From: Betaproteobacteria bacterium
Lineage (GTDB): Bacteria; Pseudomonadota; Gammaproteobacteria; Burkholderiales; Burkholderiaceae
Length of the DNA stretch: 32,053 nt
Reading direction: 5' to 3'
Assembly (NCBI GenBank): GCA_947378095.1
Contig: CANCIL010000015.1
Coordinates: 1-32,053 of the forward strand
The translations under genes and the position numbers were made by a program. Under the pieces are notes generated by a model. That model was not told the DNA's origin. It searched no databases and worked only from the letters and a program-made list of their open reading frames with translations. This document shows positions 17,813 to 26,325 of the stretch, in pieces (the first letter of the stretch is position 1; each line of letters begins with the position of its first letter).

Positions 17813-18130
17813 TTAAGGTTTAAATTTGTAAAACTGTTGATTGAGAAAGGCCACGACATCTGCCTCATCTTCCGGAAAAAGATCTAAACGCAATTCGGTA
17901 TTGCACAGCCCCACCATCTTCTTTAAATCAGAAATCGATTTGACCTTGCCATCCGAGCGGGTATAAATCATGTCGCCATTACTAAAGCCTGACTTTTTCG
18001 CATGGCAGGCGTAACACTTTTGCTGATCAATCTGCTTGCCATTGGTCAAATCAGGCGCAGCATAAGCATGAGAGGCAAGTACCCCCCAGCTGAGTGTTAC
18101 GGCAAGAACTTGAGCAAATTTCAATTTCAT
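17813..18130 (-). CDS. Small periplasmic monoheme cytochrome c
   Basis: A 105-residue protein with a Sec signal peptide (residues 1-24, cleavage near HAYA-A) and one c-type heme site CYACH (C39, C42, H43). M54 is a possible distal ligand, C76 is a further lone cysteine, and the C-terminus NQQFYKFKP is compact. I do not recognise a named family. Given its place in a sox cluster that lacks soxE in this window, it may carry electrons from SoxXA or SoxCD to the respiratory chain; this is inference. Confidence 0.85.
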   Translation of the reverse strand: MKLKFAQVLAVTLSWGVLASHAYAAPDLTNGKQIDQQKCYACHAKKSGFSNGDMIYTRSDGKVKSISDLKKMVGLCNTELRLDLFPEDEADVVAFLNQQFYKFKP

Positions 18131-18188
18131 TAAAAATCAAGGATTTAGCATTAATCCACTATTTTAAAGCCCTTGGGCTTAAATTGCC

Positions 18189-19166
18189 CTACTCCGCCTG
18201 AATCGAGAGATATACGTTATAGGCATTCATACGATTAGCGGCCCTAAATAAGGGCATTCCTTCGTATTCAGACCAATCAGCCTGCTGGTAGGCCTCATCA
18301 AACGGATCTAGGTTTACAGCAGCCTTAGACATCGATTCCCGCAGGTAATTTAGATAATTTCTGGTGAACTGGACGTCCTCACGGGGCTTGGTAGAGTAGG
18401 CGCCATGCCCTGGGATCACGATCTGTGGTTTGAGTTGCTCAATCGCATCTAGGGCCGACAACCACCCCTTACTATCAGCGTTGCCCACGAAGGGAATACG
18501 ACCCCTAAATACCAAGTCTCCTGCAAAGAGGACCTTTTCAGATGGAACGTAGACAATTAAATCCTCGGGTGCATGCGCAGGACCTACCCTGCTAATAAGA
18601 AATTCAACGCCACCAATCTTCAATTGGGTCTTCTGTTCAATCCAAACATCAGCAGCTACGAGCTGTGTGCTCGCATTAATCCAAGGCGCAAAATCAATAC
18701 GAGAAGCAATCAGACGTTGATTCGCTGTTTCAGAAGAAAGATAATTTCTCCCCTCACCCTGAGCATAAATTGTTGCCCCAATTTTCTTAAACTCTTGCAA
18801 TCCATATACGTGATCCGCATGGTAGTGACTGACGATGACAGCAACTATTTTTTGAGGTGTGATACGAGCAATTTCAGCGATGAGTTTTTTAGCCAAAATG
18901 GGAGAGCCTAAGGCATCCACTACCACCACCCCTTTAGGCGTTACAACAAATCCTGCATTTGAAATAAAGTTTTGATTGGCACTGCTTCCCATCTCGGGGA
19001 AGCCCTGTACAAAATAAGTATATGGTGCAACTTGGATCGGCTTTAATAAAATCGAATCTCCTGATTGGCTAGTCTGCCCTTGTGCAAAGCTAAAAAAGAA
19101 AAGGGATCCCATCAGGACCCCCATCAAATACTTGAATTTAGCAATGCGAGCTTGTTGTGACTTCAT
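18189..19166 (-). CDS. Exported metallo-beta-lactamase-fold hydrolase (SoxH-like)
   Basis: A 325-residue protein with an N-terminal hydrophobic signal (about 13-30, AQGQ) and a full dinuclear zinc site: HYHADH (H114, H116, D118, H119), then AHAPED, LFAGD and IPGHG. The motif is HxHxDH but the sequence is not the ETHE1 persulfide dioxygenase type. Similar exported MBL proteins sit in sox operons as SoxH and in quinoprotein-associated clusters. SoxH is dispensable for thiosulfate oxidation in Paracoccus and its substrate is unknown. It lies 11 bases after the dsrE-like gene. Calling it SoxH rests on context more than sequence. Confidence 0.85.
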   Translation of the reverse strand: MKSQQARIAKFKYLMGVLMGSLFFFSFAQGQTSQSGDSILLKPIQVAPYTYFVQGFPEMGSSANQNFISNAGFVVTPKGVVVVDALGSPILAKKLIAEIARITPQKIVAVIVSHYHADHVYGLQEFKKIGATIYAQGEGRNYLSSETANQRLIASRIDFAPWINASTQLVAADVWIEQKTQLKIGGVEFLISRVGPAHAPEDLIVYVPSEKVLFAGDLVFRGRIPFVGNADSKGWLSALDAIEQLKPQIVIPGHGAYSTKPREDVQFTRNYLNYLRESMSKAAVNLDPFDEAYQQADWSEYEGMPLFRAANRMNAYNVYLSIQAE

Positions 19167-19177
19167 GTGCTGATCAA

Positions 19178-19615
19178 TTAAGGCTTGATGTAAGCAAACC
19201 CATCTTTATATTGCAGGTCAGCTACGCGCACTACACCAGAGGGCGTGAAATCCGCATCTAAAATAAATTGATCTTTTTTGAGATTACGATTTTTCAGTGT
19301 GATTTCGCAGACTTCAAATTTCACGCCGCGGGATTTAAGCGCAGATACAAGTGCTGCGTATTCCACATTATTTTTTTTATCTTTAGCCCCCTCCATCAAG
19401 AGGTCAACACCATTAGCGTGCGTAACCACAATGATGGTAGTTTGTGGAGACACATCTAAATGATTACGAATATTACGCAAACCTTTTAAGCCCTGGGTCT
19501 CTGCATCATCAATGTGATAAACCACTTTAGTAGGCCCGGTCGATTGAGCTGAGGCAATGGATACCAAACCCAATACCAATGCAAGAGAGAAAACGAGATG
19601 GAGAATTTTTTTCAT
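19178..19615 (-). CDS. Exported DsrE-family protein
   Basis: A 145-residue protein with a clear Sec signal (MKKILHLVFSLALVLGLVSIASA) followed by a DsrE/DsrF-like domain (VVYHIDD...GLRNIRNHLD...IIVVTHANGVDLL). One cysteine, C103 in KFEVCEITL, matches the position of the sulfur-accepting Cys of many DsrE-like proteins. Most DsrE proteins are cytoplasmic sulfur carriers, whereas this one should be periplasmic, with the Sox enzymes. The start at 19615 is backed by AAGG 8 bases upstream; a TTG 5 codons earlier is less likely. It lies 21 bases after soxB. A sulfane-sulfur carrier role is inferred. Confidence 0.85.
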   Translation of the reverse strand: MKKILHLVFSLALVLGLVSIASAQSTGPTKVVYHIDDAETQGLKGLRNIRNHLDVSPQTTIIVVTHANGVDLLMEGAKDKKNNVEYAALVSALKSRGVKFEVCEITLKNRNLKKDQFILDADFTPSGVVRVADLQYKDGFAYIKP

Positions 19616-19636
19616 AAAAGTACCTTGCAATCTAAA

Positions 19637-21367
19637 TTAAATGGGTGACATACCTGGGTTATTGGCAACGCCTTTGATAATGGGTTCATTGAGTTTGACC
19701 GCCTTCACTACTTTGACATCACGTAAGTGGCGCTCGATCACATCCCAAATCGGCTCTCCACCAATATTCTTAGCCTCTTCACTTACCGGCGCCCAACCGG
19801 CCACCTTGTAAGTTTTACTGGCCTCAATGGGCTTGCCATTAAGGCGCATATCAGTAATGCGCTTACCTGCTGACTGCACTGGGTCGATGGTGTATTGCAT
19901 TCCGCCTACACGGACCATATCACCGCCCTGCTGATAGTAAGGATCGGGATTAAATAAGTTATCTGCTACGTCTTCCAGAATCGTTTTGATCGTTTCACCC
20001 GTCATATTCGTAACTGTGGTGTAGGGATAAGTAATCGCAGTTTGATCTAAGAGGTTTTCACGCGTAATGGGTTGGCCGGGCAACAAGCTAGTACCCCAAC
20101 GGAAGCCAGGTGAAAATGCGATCTCCGCATTTTTCTGCGCCATTAGGCCATCCAAAATCAATTGGTCAAAGCTACCATTGAAATTGCCGCGACGATATAA
20201 CAAGCCCTCTGTTGTTGCTAACTTCTCATTCAGCTTGGACTCATAAGGTGCTCTCACCTTAGTAATGAGTTTGCTCATGGTCGGATCAGCAGGAATCATG
20301 TTTGAAAAGATTGGGAATAGCTTGTAGCGGAAATCAACTGGTTTACCGCCCTTCACATCAAAATCCAAGACGCCCAAGAATTTACTATTTGATCCAGCGT
20401 TAGTAACGAGAGTGACTCCACCTGCATTTTTGACCTTCACAGGGATCGGCACACCATCATGTGTATGACCGCCCAAGATTGCATCTAAACCTCGTACACG
20501 TGATGCCATCTTCAAATCGACATCCATTCCGTTATGAGATAAGAGCACTACAACCTTGGCGCCTTTTGATCTCACTTCATCAATCGTCTTTTGCATATTC
20601 TCTTCCTGAATACCAAAAGTCCAATCAGGGGTGAAATAACGAGGATTTGCAATCGGCGTGTATGGGAAGGCTTGACCAATAATCGCCACCTGAATCCCGT
20701 TCTGCACTTTCATGACATAGGGATTAAATACCATGTCACCAAAATCAGCAGTCTTAATATTTTGTGCAATAAAAGAGACTTTGTCTTTGAAGTCACCATT
20801 CACAATATCCATCACTCGCTTCTCACCGAGAGTCATCTCCCAGTGAGGCGTCATGACATCAACACCCAATGCTAGTGCAGCATCAACCATGTCTTGACCA
20901 TTAGTCCACAAGGCGGTGCCTGAACCTTGCCAGGTATCGCCACCATCTAGTAATAGCGCCCCCGGACGACCAGCCTTTATTTGCTTAATTAGAGTAGCCA
21001 TATGAGCGAAACCACCCATCTTGCCGTAGTTCTGAGCAGCAGCTACATAGTCTAAATAGGTAAATGCATGAGCATCACGTGTACCCGGCGCAATGCCATT
21101 GGCCTTTAAGAAATATTGGCCAACCAAGTGAGGTGTTTTACCCTCTTGAGAACCAATGCCTAGATTAACATTAGGTTCGCGAAAGTAAATAGGCAATAAC
21201 TGTGCGTGACAGTCTGTGAAATGTAAGAAGTGCACATTACCAAACTTAGGCAAGTCATAAAACTTTTGTGCAGTATTTTGCGCGTTGACAAAATTCGATT
21301 GCAAACTCATTCCGCCTGCAGATGCAATAGCCAAAGCCTGCAAAAAATCGCGGCGACTTAAAGACAT
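19637..21367 (-). CDS. soxB: SoxB, thiosulfohydrolase
   Basis: Periplasmic dimanganese enzyme that releases sulfate from the S-sulfonate group bound to SoxY. A Tat signal (SRRDFLQ at 4-10) is followed by the 5'-nucleotidase/metallophosphoesterase fold with HFTDCHAQ (D52, H54), DGGDTWQGSG (D144), SHNGMD and GGHTHDG metal-ligand motifs. The 576 residues match the family (about 560-580). A GGGG Shine-Dalgarno precedes the ATG. A hairpin separates it from soxX, which may tune its level. SoxB is the usual marker gene for Sox thiosulfate oxidation. Confidence 0.97.
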   Translation of the reverse strand: MSLSRRDFLQALAIASAGGMSLQSNFVNAQNTAQKFYDLPKFGNVHFLHFTDCHAQLLPIYFREPNVNLGIGSQEGKTPHLVGQYFLKANGIAPGTRDAHAFTYLDYVAAAQNYGKMGGFAHMATLIKQIKAGRPGALLLDGGDTWQGSGTALWTNGQDMVDAALALGVDVMTPHWEMTLGEKRVMDIVNGDFKDKVSFIAQNIKTADFGDMVFNPYVMKVQNGIQVAIIGQAFPYTPIANPRYFTPDWTFGIQEENMQKTIDEVRSKGAKVVVLLSHNGMDVDLKMASRVRGLDAILGGHTHDGVPIPVKVKNAGGVTLVTNAGSNSKFLGVLDFDVKGGKPVDFRYKLFPIFSNMIPADPTMSKLITKVRAPYESKLNEKLATTEGLLYRRGNFNGSFDQLILDGLMAQKNAEIAFSPGFRWGTSLLPGQPITRENLLDQTAITYPYTTVTNMTGETIKTILEDVADNLFNPDPYYQQGGDMVRVGGMQYTIDPVQSAGKRITDMRLNGKPIEASKTYKVAGWAPVSEEAKNIGGEPIWDVIERHLRDVKVVKAVKLNEPIIKGVANNPGMSPI

Positions 21368-21383
21368 AACATTTCCCCTTATG

Positions 21384-21405
21384 AAAACAGGCCTGTCGGC
21401 CTGTT
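21384..21405 (-). terminator. Hairpin between soxX and soxB (possible partial terminator)
   Basis: On the minus strand AACAGGCC (21398-21405) and GGCCTGTT (21386-21393) form a perfect 8-bp stem with a GACA loop, followed by TT. The U tract is short, so it may be a weak terminator or an RNA-processing/stability element inside the sox operon, 17 bases before the soxB ATG. Confidence 0.5.
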
Positions 21406-21423
21406 CTTTCTATTTAGATTGCT

Positions 21424-22062
21424 CTACTGATTGACTGGCGATGCAGGATCAAGAAGCAAAGCCATCAGATCCTGAATCTGCTGCTCATTTAAGAGTTTGA
21501 AGTGCGCAAATCTAGGCATATTGCTACAGGCGTTATAGGCCTTAGAGTTATTAATACGATTCCAGGTGTAGGTCACCACTTCAGGAGAGTAACCACGGAG
21601 CTTGCCATAGTTCCACAGCGTAGGCCCAATCGTTCCATAAGAAATTTCCTTCTTATCGATTTGATGACAGTTATAGCAACCGCCTCCAACCGGAGTGCTT
21701 GCCGTATCGGTCCAAGTAGCGCCACGACCACTTTGAGCAATAGCCTCGCCTTTTTTCCAATCGCCAATGTACTTACCATCGGATGGCTGCTGAATACTTG
21801 CCATATTCATTTTCTGAATCTTGTCACGCATCACTTCACCCTGCTTGCTATTAGCAAAAACAGGGTCAGAACAAAACTTTTGCGTTGCATCCTGATCAAT
21901 GCGATCTAAACCCGCAATACCCTCAGCCCTAAAACCATCTTTCATCATCTTATTGAATTTCGGATCATTTTTTTGTTGAGCTAACGCAGAGTCCTGTATT
22001 GCGAGGGATGCTAAGACCAAAGCACTGAGGGCTAAGAGGGATTTGATGTTCTTCATATTCAT
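21424..22062 (-). CDS. soxX: SoxX, monoheme cytochrome c subunit of SoxXA
   Basis: Periplasmic partner of SoxA in oxidative coupling of thiosulfate to SoxY. Signal peptide about 1-28 (ALAQQ), heme site CYNCH (C129, C132, H133) and distal methionine M182 in CSNMPRFAH. At 212 residues it belongs to the longer SoxX type, with an N-terminal extension of about 70 residues (KMMKDGFRAEGIAGLDRIDQD) before the heme domain. An ATG two codons downstream is an alternative start. It lies 19 bases after soxA, as expected for stoichiometric SoxXA. Confidence 0.95.
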   Translation of the reverse strand: MNMKNIKSLLALSALVLASLAIQDSALAQQKNDPKFNKMMKDGFRAEGIAGLDRIDQDATQKFCSDPVFANSKQGEVMRDKIQKMNMASIQQPSDGKYIGDWKKGEAIAQSGRGATWTDTASTPVGGGCYNCHQIDKKEISYGTIGPTLWNYGKLRGYSPEVVTYTWNRINNSKAYNACSNMPRFAHFKLLNEQQIQDLMALLLDPASPVNQ

Positions 22063-22081
22063 ATTCTCTGTCTCTTATCCA

Positions 22082-22894
22082 TTAACGCTTTAAACCAGGG
22101 GTTTCAACAGTGCCACCATTCGCATTTTTTGCCATATACATAGACAGAGCCACCGTTAAATCAGAGCCATAAATAGGGAATGGGAAGCGTTGCTGACGGA
22201 AGCAATCATTCAAACGCTGTTGCATTGTCCAGAACTGTCCACTAGAAACGCGATAAGCTGGCCAATAACCCCACCCCAATGCAGCGCCCTTCTGGGTCGT
22301 AATGTTAGGCAAATCTTGTAAGCGAATCCGTTTACCATCTTCACCATGACAAGAGGCGCATGAGAAGTCCATCGGGCCGCCTTGGAAATAAAAGGCACGC
22401 TTACCTAAGTCATACATTTCTTTTTCTTTAGGGTGATTAGTGCTCACCTTAATCTTGTCGCCCTTAGATAAGGTCACGACATAAGCAACGATCGCCTCCA
22501 TATCCTTCTTGGGCCCCTTTTGAAAAGGAGTATCAATCATCTCTTGAGGGTCACGACCTTGCAGGGCCTGCATACAGGTCATCAAGCGGGACTCAAGGTC
22601 TTGAACCTTATTGGTATCTTTAAAGTAGCGAGGCAATTGAGCAGCAGCACCCTTGACAACACCAGGCCCTAGACCTAAATCACACTTCTCAAGCGTCGCA
22701 TTTTTCGGGCCAGCCGGTTTTTTCCAAAGCTCTTCACCAGCAGCCTCATATAGTTCGGAAGGGTTTCCGTCTGCAATCATCTCGCGATACTTTGCAATAT
22801 CGTCCGTAGCATTTTGAGCATAAGCCGAAGATGAAATCGACAACATCGTTGCCAATAATCCTGAGGCTAGGCCTAAGGTGAATTTACGCTGCAT
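22082..22894 (-). CDS. soxA: SoxA, catalytic subunit of SoxXA (monoheme type)
   Basis: L-cysteine S-thiosulfotransferase subunit that joins thiosulfate to the SoxY cysteine. Signal peptide 1-26 (AYAQ). Only one heme motif is present, CASCH (C179, C182, H183). The N-terminal half keeps just C71 and C107, which in monoheme SoxA form a disulfide in place of the second heme. The active-site cysteine that becomes the persulfide heme ligand is C231 in LNDCFRQQRFP. Its 270 residues are normal, and a strong AAAGGG Shine-Dalgarno precedes the ATG. It is followed by soxX. Confidence 0.96.
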   Translation of the reverse strand: MQRKFTLGLASGLLATMLSISSSAYAQNATDDIAKYREMIADGNPSELYEAAGEELWKKPAGPKNATLEKCDLGLGPGVVKGAAAQLPRYFKDTNKVQDLESRLMTCMQALQGRDPQEMIDTPFQKGPKKDMEAIVAYVVTLSKGDKIKVSTNHPKEKEMYDLGKRAFYFQGGPMDFSCASCHGEDGKRIRLQDLPNITTQKGAALGWGYWPAYRVSSGQFWTMQQRLNDCFRQQRFPFPIYGSDLTVALSMYMAKNANGGTVETPGLKR

Positions 22895-22933
22895 TTGTTA
22901 CCCTTTCAAAACCATAGAGGCGGTGAAGATCAA

Positions 22934-23242
22934 TTAAGAAGCAGTCGCTTCATCGGTGCGCTTGTCACCTTTGCTGTCTACCCAACTCACCACGATCTTG
23001 TCACCCTTAGCGCCTTTGTATTTGAAGTTCAAGAATGGATCCTTTGAAACTGCTGGACCAAACTGTCCATTCAAAACATCTTTGCCATTTGCTTTGACAT
23101 TGATAGTGCTAATGAACCATGCAGGAATTGTTTTGCCAGCAGCATCCTTACGCTGACCAGATTCCATATCGTGCTTCATCAAAATTTTTACATCCACAAT
23201 TCCACCGTTCTCGGCAGCTCTAACGCGCATTGGATCAGCCAT
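22934..23242 (-). CDS. soxZ: SoxZ, carrier-complex subunit
   Basis: Binds SoxY to form the SoxYZ substrate carrier. The 102-residue beta-sandwich protein has the family start MADPMRVRA, VKILMKHDMESGQRKDAAGK and PAWFI, and PFLNFKYKG. It lacks a signal peptide, as usual, because it is exported to the periplasm together with the Tat substrate SoxY. AGAGG precedes the start. It lies 56 bases after soxY. Confidence 0.96.
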   Translation of the reverse strand: MADPMRVRAAENGGIVDVKILMKHDMESGQRKDAAGKTIPAWFISTINVKANGKDVLNGQFGPAVSKDPFLNFKYKGAKGDKIVVSWVDSKGDKRTDEATAS

Positions 23243-23298
23243 GTTTTCCTCTTGTAATCTAGTTATTCGTTAATAGTATTTATTCAGTTTGAGGGCGA

Positions 23299-23751
23299 TT
23301 AACCGCCACAACCACCTAAAGTCACCTTGACTTCTTTAACGGCCATGCTCCACTTTCCATCAGCTTTCACTAAAGCGTAAACATTTGAGGTTTGACCCAT
23401 TTTGATACGGGTTGTCACAAATGGCTCTGTGCCAGCAGGAATAAAGAATTGTGCAGCCAATGCGCTAGGGTTTTTCTCAACCAAGATGGCCATCTGCTCC
23501 GCTTTAAGCGTGGTTGTAATTCCCACTGGAACTACCGCACCATTTTCTGCAATATCAGGGGCATTCAAAGTTACTGCGCCAGACTTATCTGGGCTACCAG
23601 CGCCTAAGATTTTAAATACGTCATCCAAACTCTTGCCTTCAAAGGCGGCTTTATTCCACTCTTGAGCTTGGGCTACGCTGATAAGACCCGCAGAAGCCAT
23701 CAAGCCGAAAACGGCTGAATATTTCAATAAACTGCGTCGCTGCTGATTCAT
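23299..23751 (-). CDS. soxY: SoxY, sulfur-carrier protein
   Basis: Carries pathway intermediates as adducts on the cysteine of its flexible C-terminal arm. The protein ends KVTLGGCGG with C148 as the carrier residue. A Tat signal, QRRSLLKYS at the N-terminus, is followed by a hydrophobic stretch and AQAQ. Its 150 residues match the family. An AAGGAG site lies just before the ATG. The order soxY-soxZ matches other sox operons. Confidence 0.97.
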   Translation of the reverse strand: MNQQRRSLLKYSAVFGLMASAGLISVAQAQEWNKAAFEGKSLDDVFKILGAGSPDKSGAVTLNAPDIAENGAVVPVGITTTLKAEQMAILVEKNPSALAAQFFIPAGTEPFVTTRIKMGQTSNVYALVKADGKWSMAVKEVKVTLGGCGG

Positions 23752-23817
23752 AAAAACTCCTTAATTAATCTACTCTTACTATCAAATATAGTGGTATTTC
23801 CAAAAACCCTCTGAAAT

Positions 23818-24906
23818 TTACTGCCCAGTAAGCATCCAACGAACAAGGGTTGCTCTGTCCTCATCCGATAATTGCGCTTGAGGAGGCATCGGAATTGCTC
23901 CCCATACCCCAGAACCGCCATTTTTAACCTTGGCCATGAGCTTTTCCTGGGCTCCACTTTGACCCTTATATTTAGCTGCAATATCTGCAATCGATGGCCC
24001 CACTAACTTCGCATTCGGAGCATGACATGCTGAGCAGTTTTCATTCTTAAACAGGGCTGCAGGGCCTTTAGTCGTAATAGCATGGGTATCTTTTGCGTGG
24101 GCTAAACCCTCTCCAGTACCCCCTGGAAGCTTAGCAATAGGCGGCTTAGTCGTGTCAGCACCCCGATATGGTCCATAAAGACGATTTTGGTCTGCAATAT
24201 TTCCATGCGCATCACGAGCAAAGTCAGGCAAGATAGATCCAATCTGCACATGAGGGACGCAATTAATCATGCAATTAGAGCCATTAACATCTGGCTTACC
24301 TTTCACATCCCAAAAGCCATGCTTTGTGGTCATGCCATTGCGATTGGGCATCTTAGCCTGGACTTCTGCAATATTGACATTACTTAGAACAAAGTCGTCT
24401 GGCACCACATCACCAATACTCAAAATAAATGCAACTAAGGCATATGTATCATCTGGGCTTAATGATCTAGGGGCATTCCAAGGCATTGCACGATAGATGT
24501 AATCCCATAAAGTAGAAACCGTCGGCACCTTCATTAAGGTGGTCCGTTGCGGCTGCTTCATGTCTGCCAGAGAAGCTACTCGGCCTGTCTTAATGTCATC
24601 TTTGCTAGTGCCACCCGTGATTGGGGTGAATATTTCATTGGACTCACCAAAGATTCCGTGACAGCTGGCGCATTTTGCTTCCCAAATTATCTGCCCCTGC
24701 TCTACCGAACCCGATCCTTTTGGAAGGCCTTTAAAGTCTGGACGAACATCAATATCCCACGCTGCTACCTCTGCTGGAGTGGCATTACGTCCCAGACCTG
24801 GAAACTTAGACGAGCCCTGTGTACTTTGTGCATAAGCCACATCAGCAGTCATTAAGGCCAAGGCCAATAGCACTAAACGAGCAATCCAATTATCCAACTT
24901 GAACAT
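23818..24906 (-). CDS. soxD: SoxD, diheme cytochrome c of sulfane dehydrogenase
   Basis: Electron-accepting subunit of SoxCD, which oxidises the sulfane sulfur left on SoxY and yields six electrons per sulfur. Signal peptide about 1-26 (AYAQ). The first heme site is CASCH (79-83) and the second CSACH (291-295). A Cys pair lies between the domains in SNCMINCVPH. Its 362 residues are normal. A GAGGTGA site precedes the ATG, which lies within the end of soxC (17-base overlap), giving translational coupling. Presence of SoxCD predicts full oxidation to sulfate without sulfur globules. Confidence 0.94.
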   Translation of the reverse strand: MFKLDNWIARLVLLALALMTADVAYAQSTQGSSKFPGLGRNATPAEVAAWDIDVRPDFKGLPKGSGSVEQGQIIWEAKCASCHGIFGESNEIFTPITGGTSKDDIKTGRVASLADMKQPQRTTLMKVPTVSTLWDYIYRAMPWNAPRSLSPDDTYALVAFILSIGDVVPDDFVLSNVNIAEVQAKMPNRNGMTTKHGFWDVKGKPDVNGSNCMINCVPHVQIGSILPDFARDAHGNIADQNRLYGPYRGADTTKPPIAKLPGGTGEGLAHAKDTHAITTKGPAALFKNENCSACHAPNAKLVGPSIADIAAKYKGQSGAQEKLMAKVKNGGSGVWGAIPMPPQAQLSDEDRATLVRWMLTGQ

Positions 24907-26290
24907 TGCTCACCTCACCATTTGAATCTAATTTCCAAGACTGAATTGCATTGTTGTGATAAATCGAACGAGTACCGCGAACACTGCGCAAGGTTTTAAT
25001 CGAAGGCTGTATATAACCCGTTTCATCAACTGCCCTTGATTGCAAAATCGCAGGCGATCCATCCCATACCCAATCAATATTGAAACGGGTAATCGATTTA
25101 GTGAGAACCGGTGTTTCTAAACGCGCAGTACGCCAATTATTACCACCATCAAAAGAAACATCTACACGTTTGATCTTGCCTCGACCAGACCAAGCCATGC
25201 CGCTAACGTTATAGAATCCTTTATCCAATAATTGCTGACCACCAGATGGTGTGGTGATGACAGATTTACATTCTTGAATGGAAGCATATTGACGATGAAT
25301 GCCATCAGGCATGAGTTCAATATAGTGAACTGCCTCATCTTTAGCATTCCATGGCATGTCACCTACTTCAAGGCGACGTAACCATTTGACCCAGCTCACG
25401 CCTTGAACACCAGGTACTACTAGGCGTAATGGGAAGCCGTTTTCGGGACGCAACATCTCACCATTCATACTCCAAGCAACGATAGTATCTTCTAAGCAGC
25501 TCTCTAAGTTAATAGTGCGAGTCATGCCTGAACCGTCGCCACCTTCAGCAAGCAAGAACTTTCCTTTTTTGAGATCAGCGCCACATTCTTCAAGCAATAC
25601 CTTAAGGGGTGCGCCAGTAAATTCGCAGCAAGATAACATGCCATGGGTGTACTGCACGGTTGGTACGGCTACGTTACCCCACTCTAGTCCAGTATTTGCG
25701 CCGCACTCAATGAAGTGGGTGCGCGAGACTGAAGGCAATCTCATCAAATCATTCATCGTAAAGACACGGACATTTTTTACCATGCCATTAATCATTAGGC
25801 GATGTGTTTCAGGGTTCAAGTTGTACCAACCCTGATGGTGACGCTCAAAATGCAGGCCATTCGGTGTAATAGTTCCAAATAATCCTTGTAAAGGTGTGAA
25901 AGCCACTGAAGCTGCCGAGACTCGAGTTAGGCCCGGTGACTCACGACGAATTAAGTTCGCCTCATAAATAGAAGGTACGCCATAAGGCATAGTGGCCACA
26001 TTCTTTCCAAGCGTGGTTTGCCACTCTTGTTTTTCCAGAATCGCTGGATCGCCCTCTCCTGCAGCAAAGGCTATCGGCGCAGTCAAACCAGCCGTAGCGC
26101 TACCAACAGCGGATAAGAAGCCCTTACGCAAAAATCCACGACGGCTTTCGTCTAGGCCATTGGCATTAATATCCGCAATCAAATCTTGCGAGATGAAATG
26201 CTCTGGGGCTTTAACTAAGCGCGCTCGGTTGACTGGCTTCTCTACCGCAGAGATATCCTTGGCGCTTAATTCGATTTGCTTCTTAGTCAT
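24890..26290 (-). CDS. soxC: SoxC, molybdenum subunit of sulfane dehydrogenase
   Basis: Periplasmic sulfite-oxidase-family enzyme carrying molybdopterin. The start is set at 26290 (466 residues), preceded by AGAGGTCAA; 26 upstream codons in frame would overlap the arsR gap and lack support. The Tat motif SRRGFLRKG begins near residue 49 after a long n-region. The molybdenum-coordinating cysteine is C196 in FIECGANTG. The oxidoreductase molybdopterin domain (ICGASWV-type segment, here VVPGVQGVSWVKWL) and the C-terminal dimerisation domain (DVSFDGGNNW) follow. It comes 35 bases after arsR, and divergent modBC may supply its molybdenum. Confidence 0.95.
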   Translation of the reverse strand: MTKKQIELSAKDISAVEKPVNRARLVKAPEHFISQDLIADINANGLDESRRGFLRKGFLSAVGSATAGLTAPIAFAAGEGDPAILEKQEWQTTLGKNVATMPYGVPSIYEANLIRRESPGLTRVSAASVAFTPLQGLFGTITPNGLHFERHHQGWYNLNPETHRLMINGMVKNVRVFTMNDLMRLPSVSRTHFIECGANTGLEWGNVAVPTVQYTHGMLSCCEFTGAPLKVLLEECGADLKKGKFLLAEGGDGSGMTRTINLESCLEDTIVAWSMNGEMLRPENGFPLRLVVPGVQGVSWVKWLRRLEVGDMPWNAKDEAVHYIELMPDGIHRQYASIQECKSVITTPSGGQQLLDKGFYNVSGMAWSGRGKIKRVDVSFDGGNNWRTARLETPVLTKSITRFNIDWVWDGSPAILQSRAVDETGYIQPSIKTLRSVRGTRSIYHNNAIQSWKLDSNGEVSNVQVG

Positions 26291-26325
26291 TTGACCTCTA
26301 CTGAACAAGTTACTATTTTCAAAAC

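Noticed and set aside
18167..18180. Small inverted repeat AAGCCC/GGGCTT after the MBL gene
   Set aside because: The stem is short with a 2-4 base loop and no U tract; too weak to call a terminator.
18189..19166. ETHE1-type persulfide dioxygenase to complete a BigR module
   Set aside because: The protein is exported and longer than ETHE1, and its MBL motif (HYHADH with AHAPED) fits SoxH-like MBL proteins rather than the dioxygenase.
21502..21909. 135-codon open frame on the plus strand
   Set aside because: Lies antisense within soxX, has no ribosome-binding site or domain, and looks like a coding-strand shadow.
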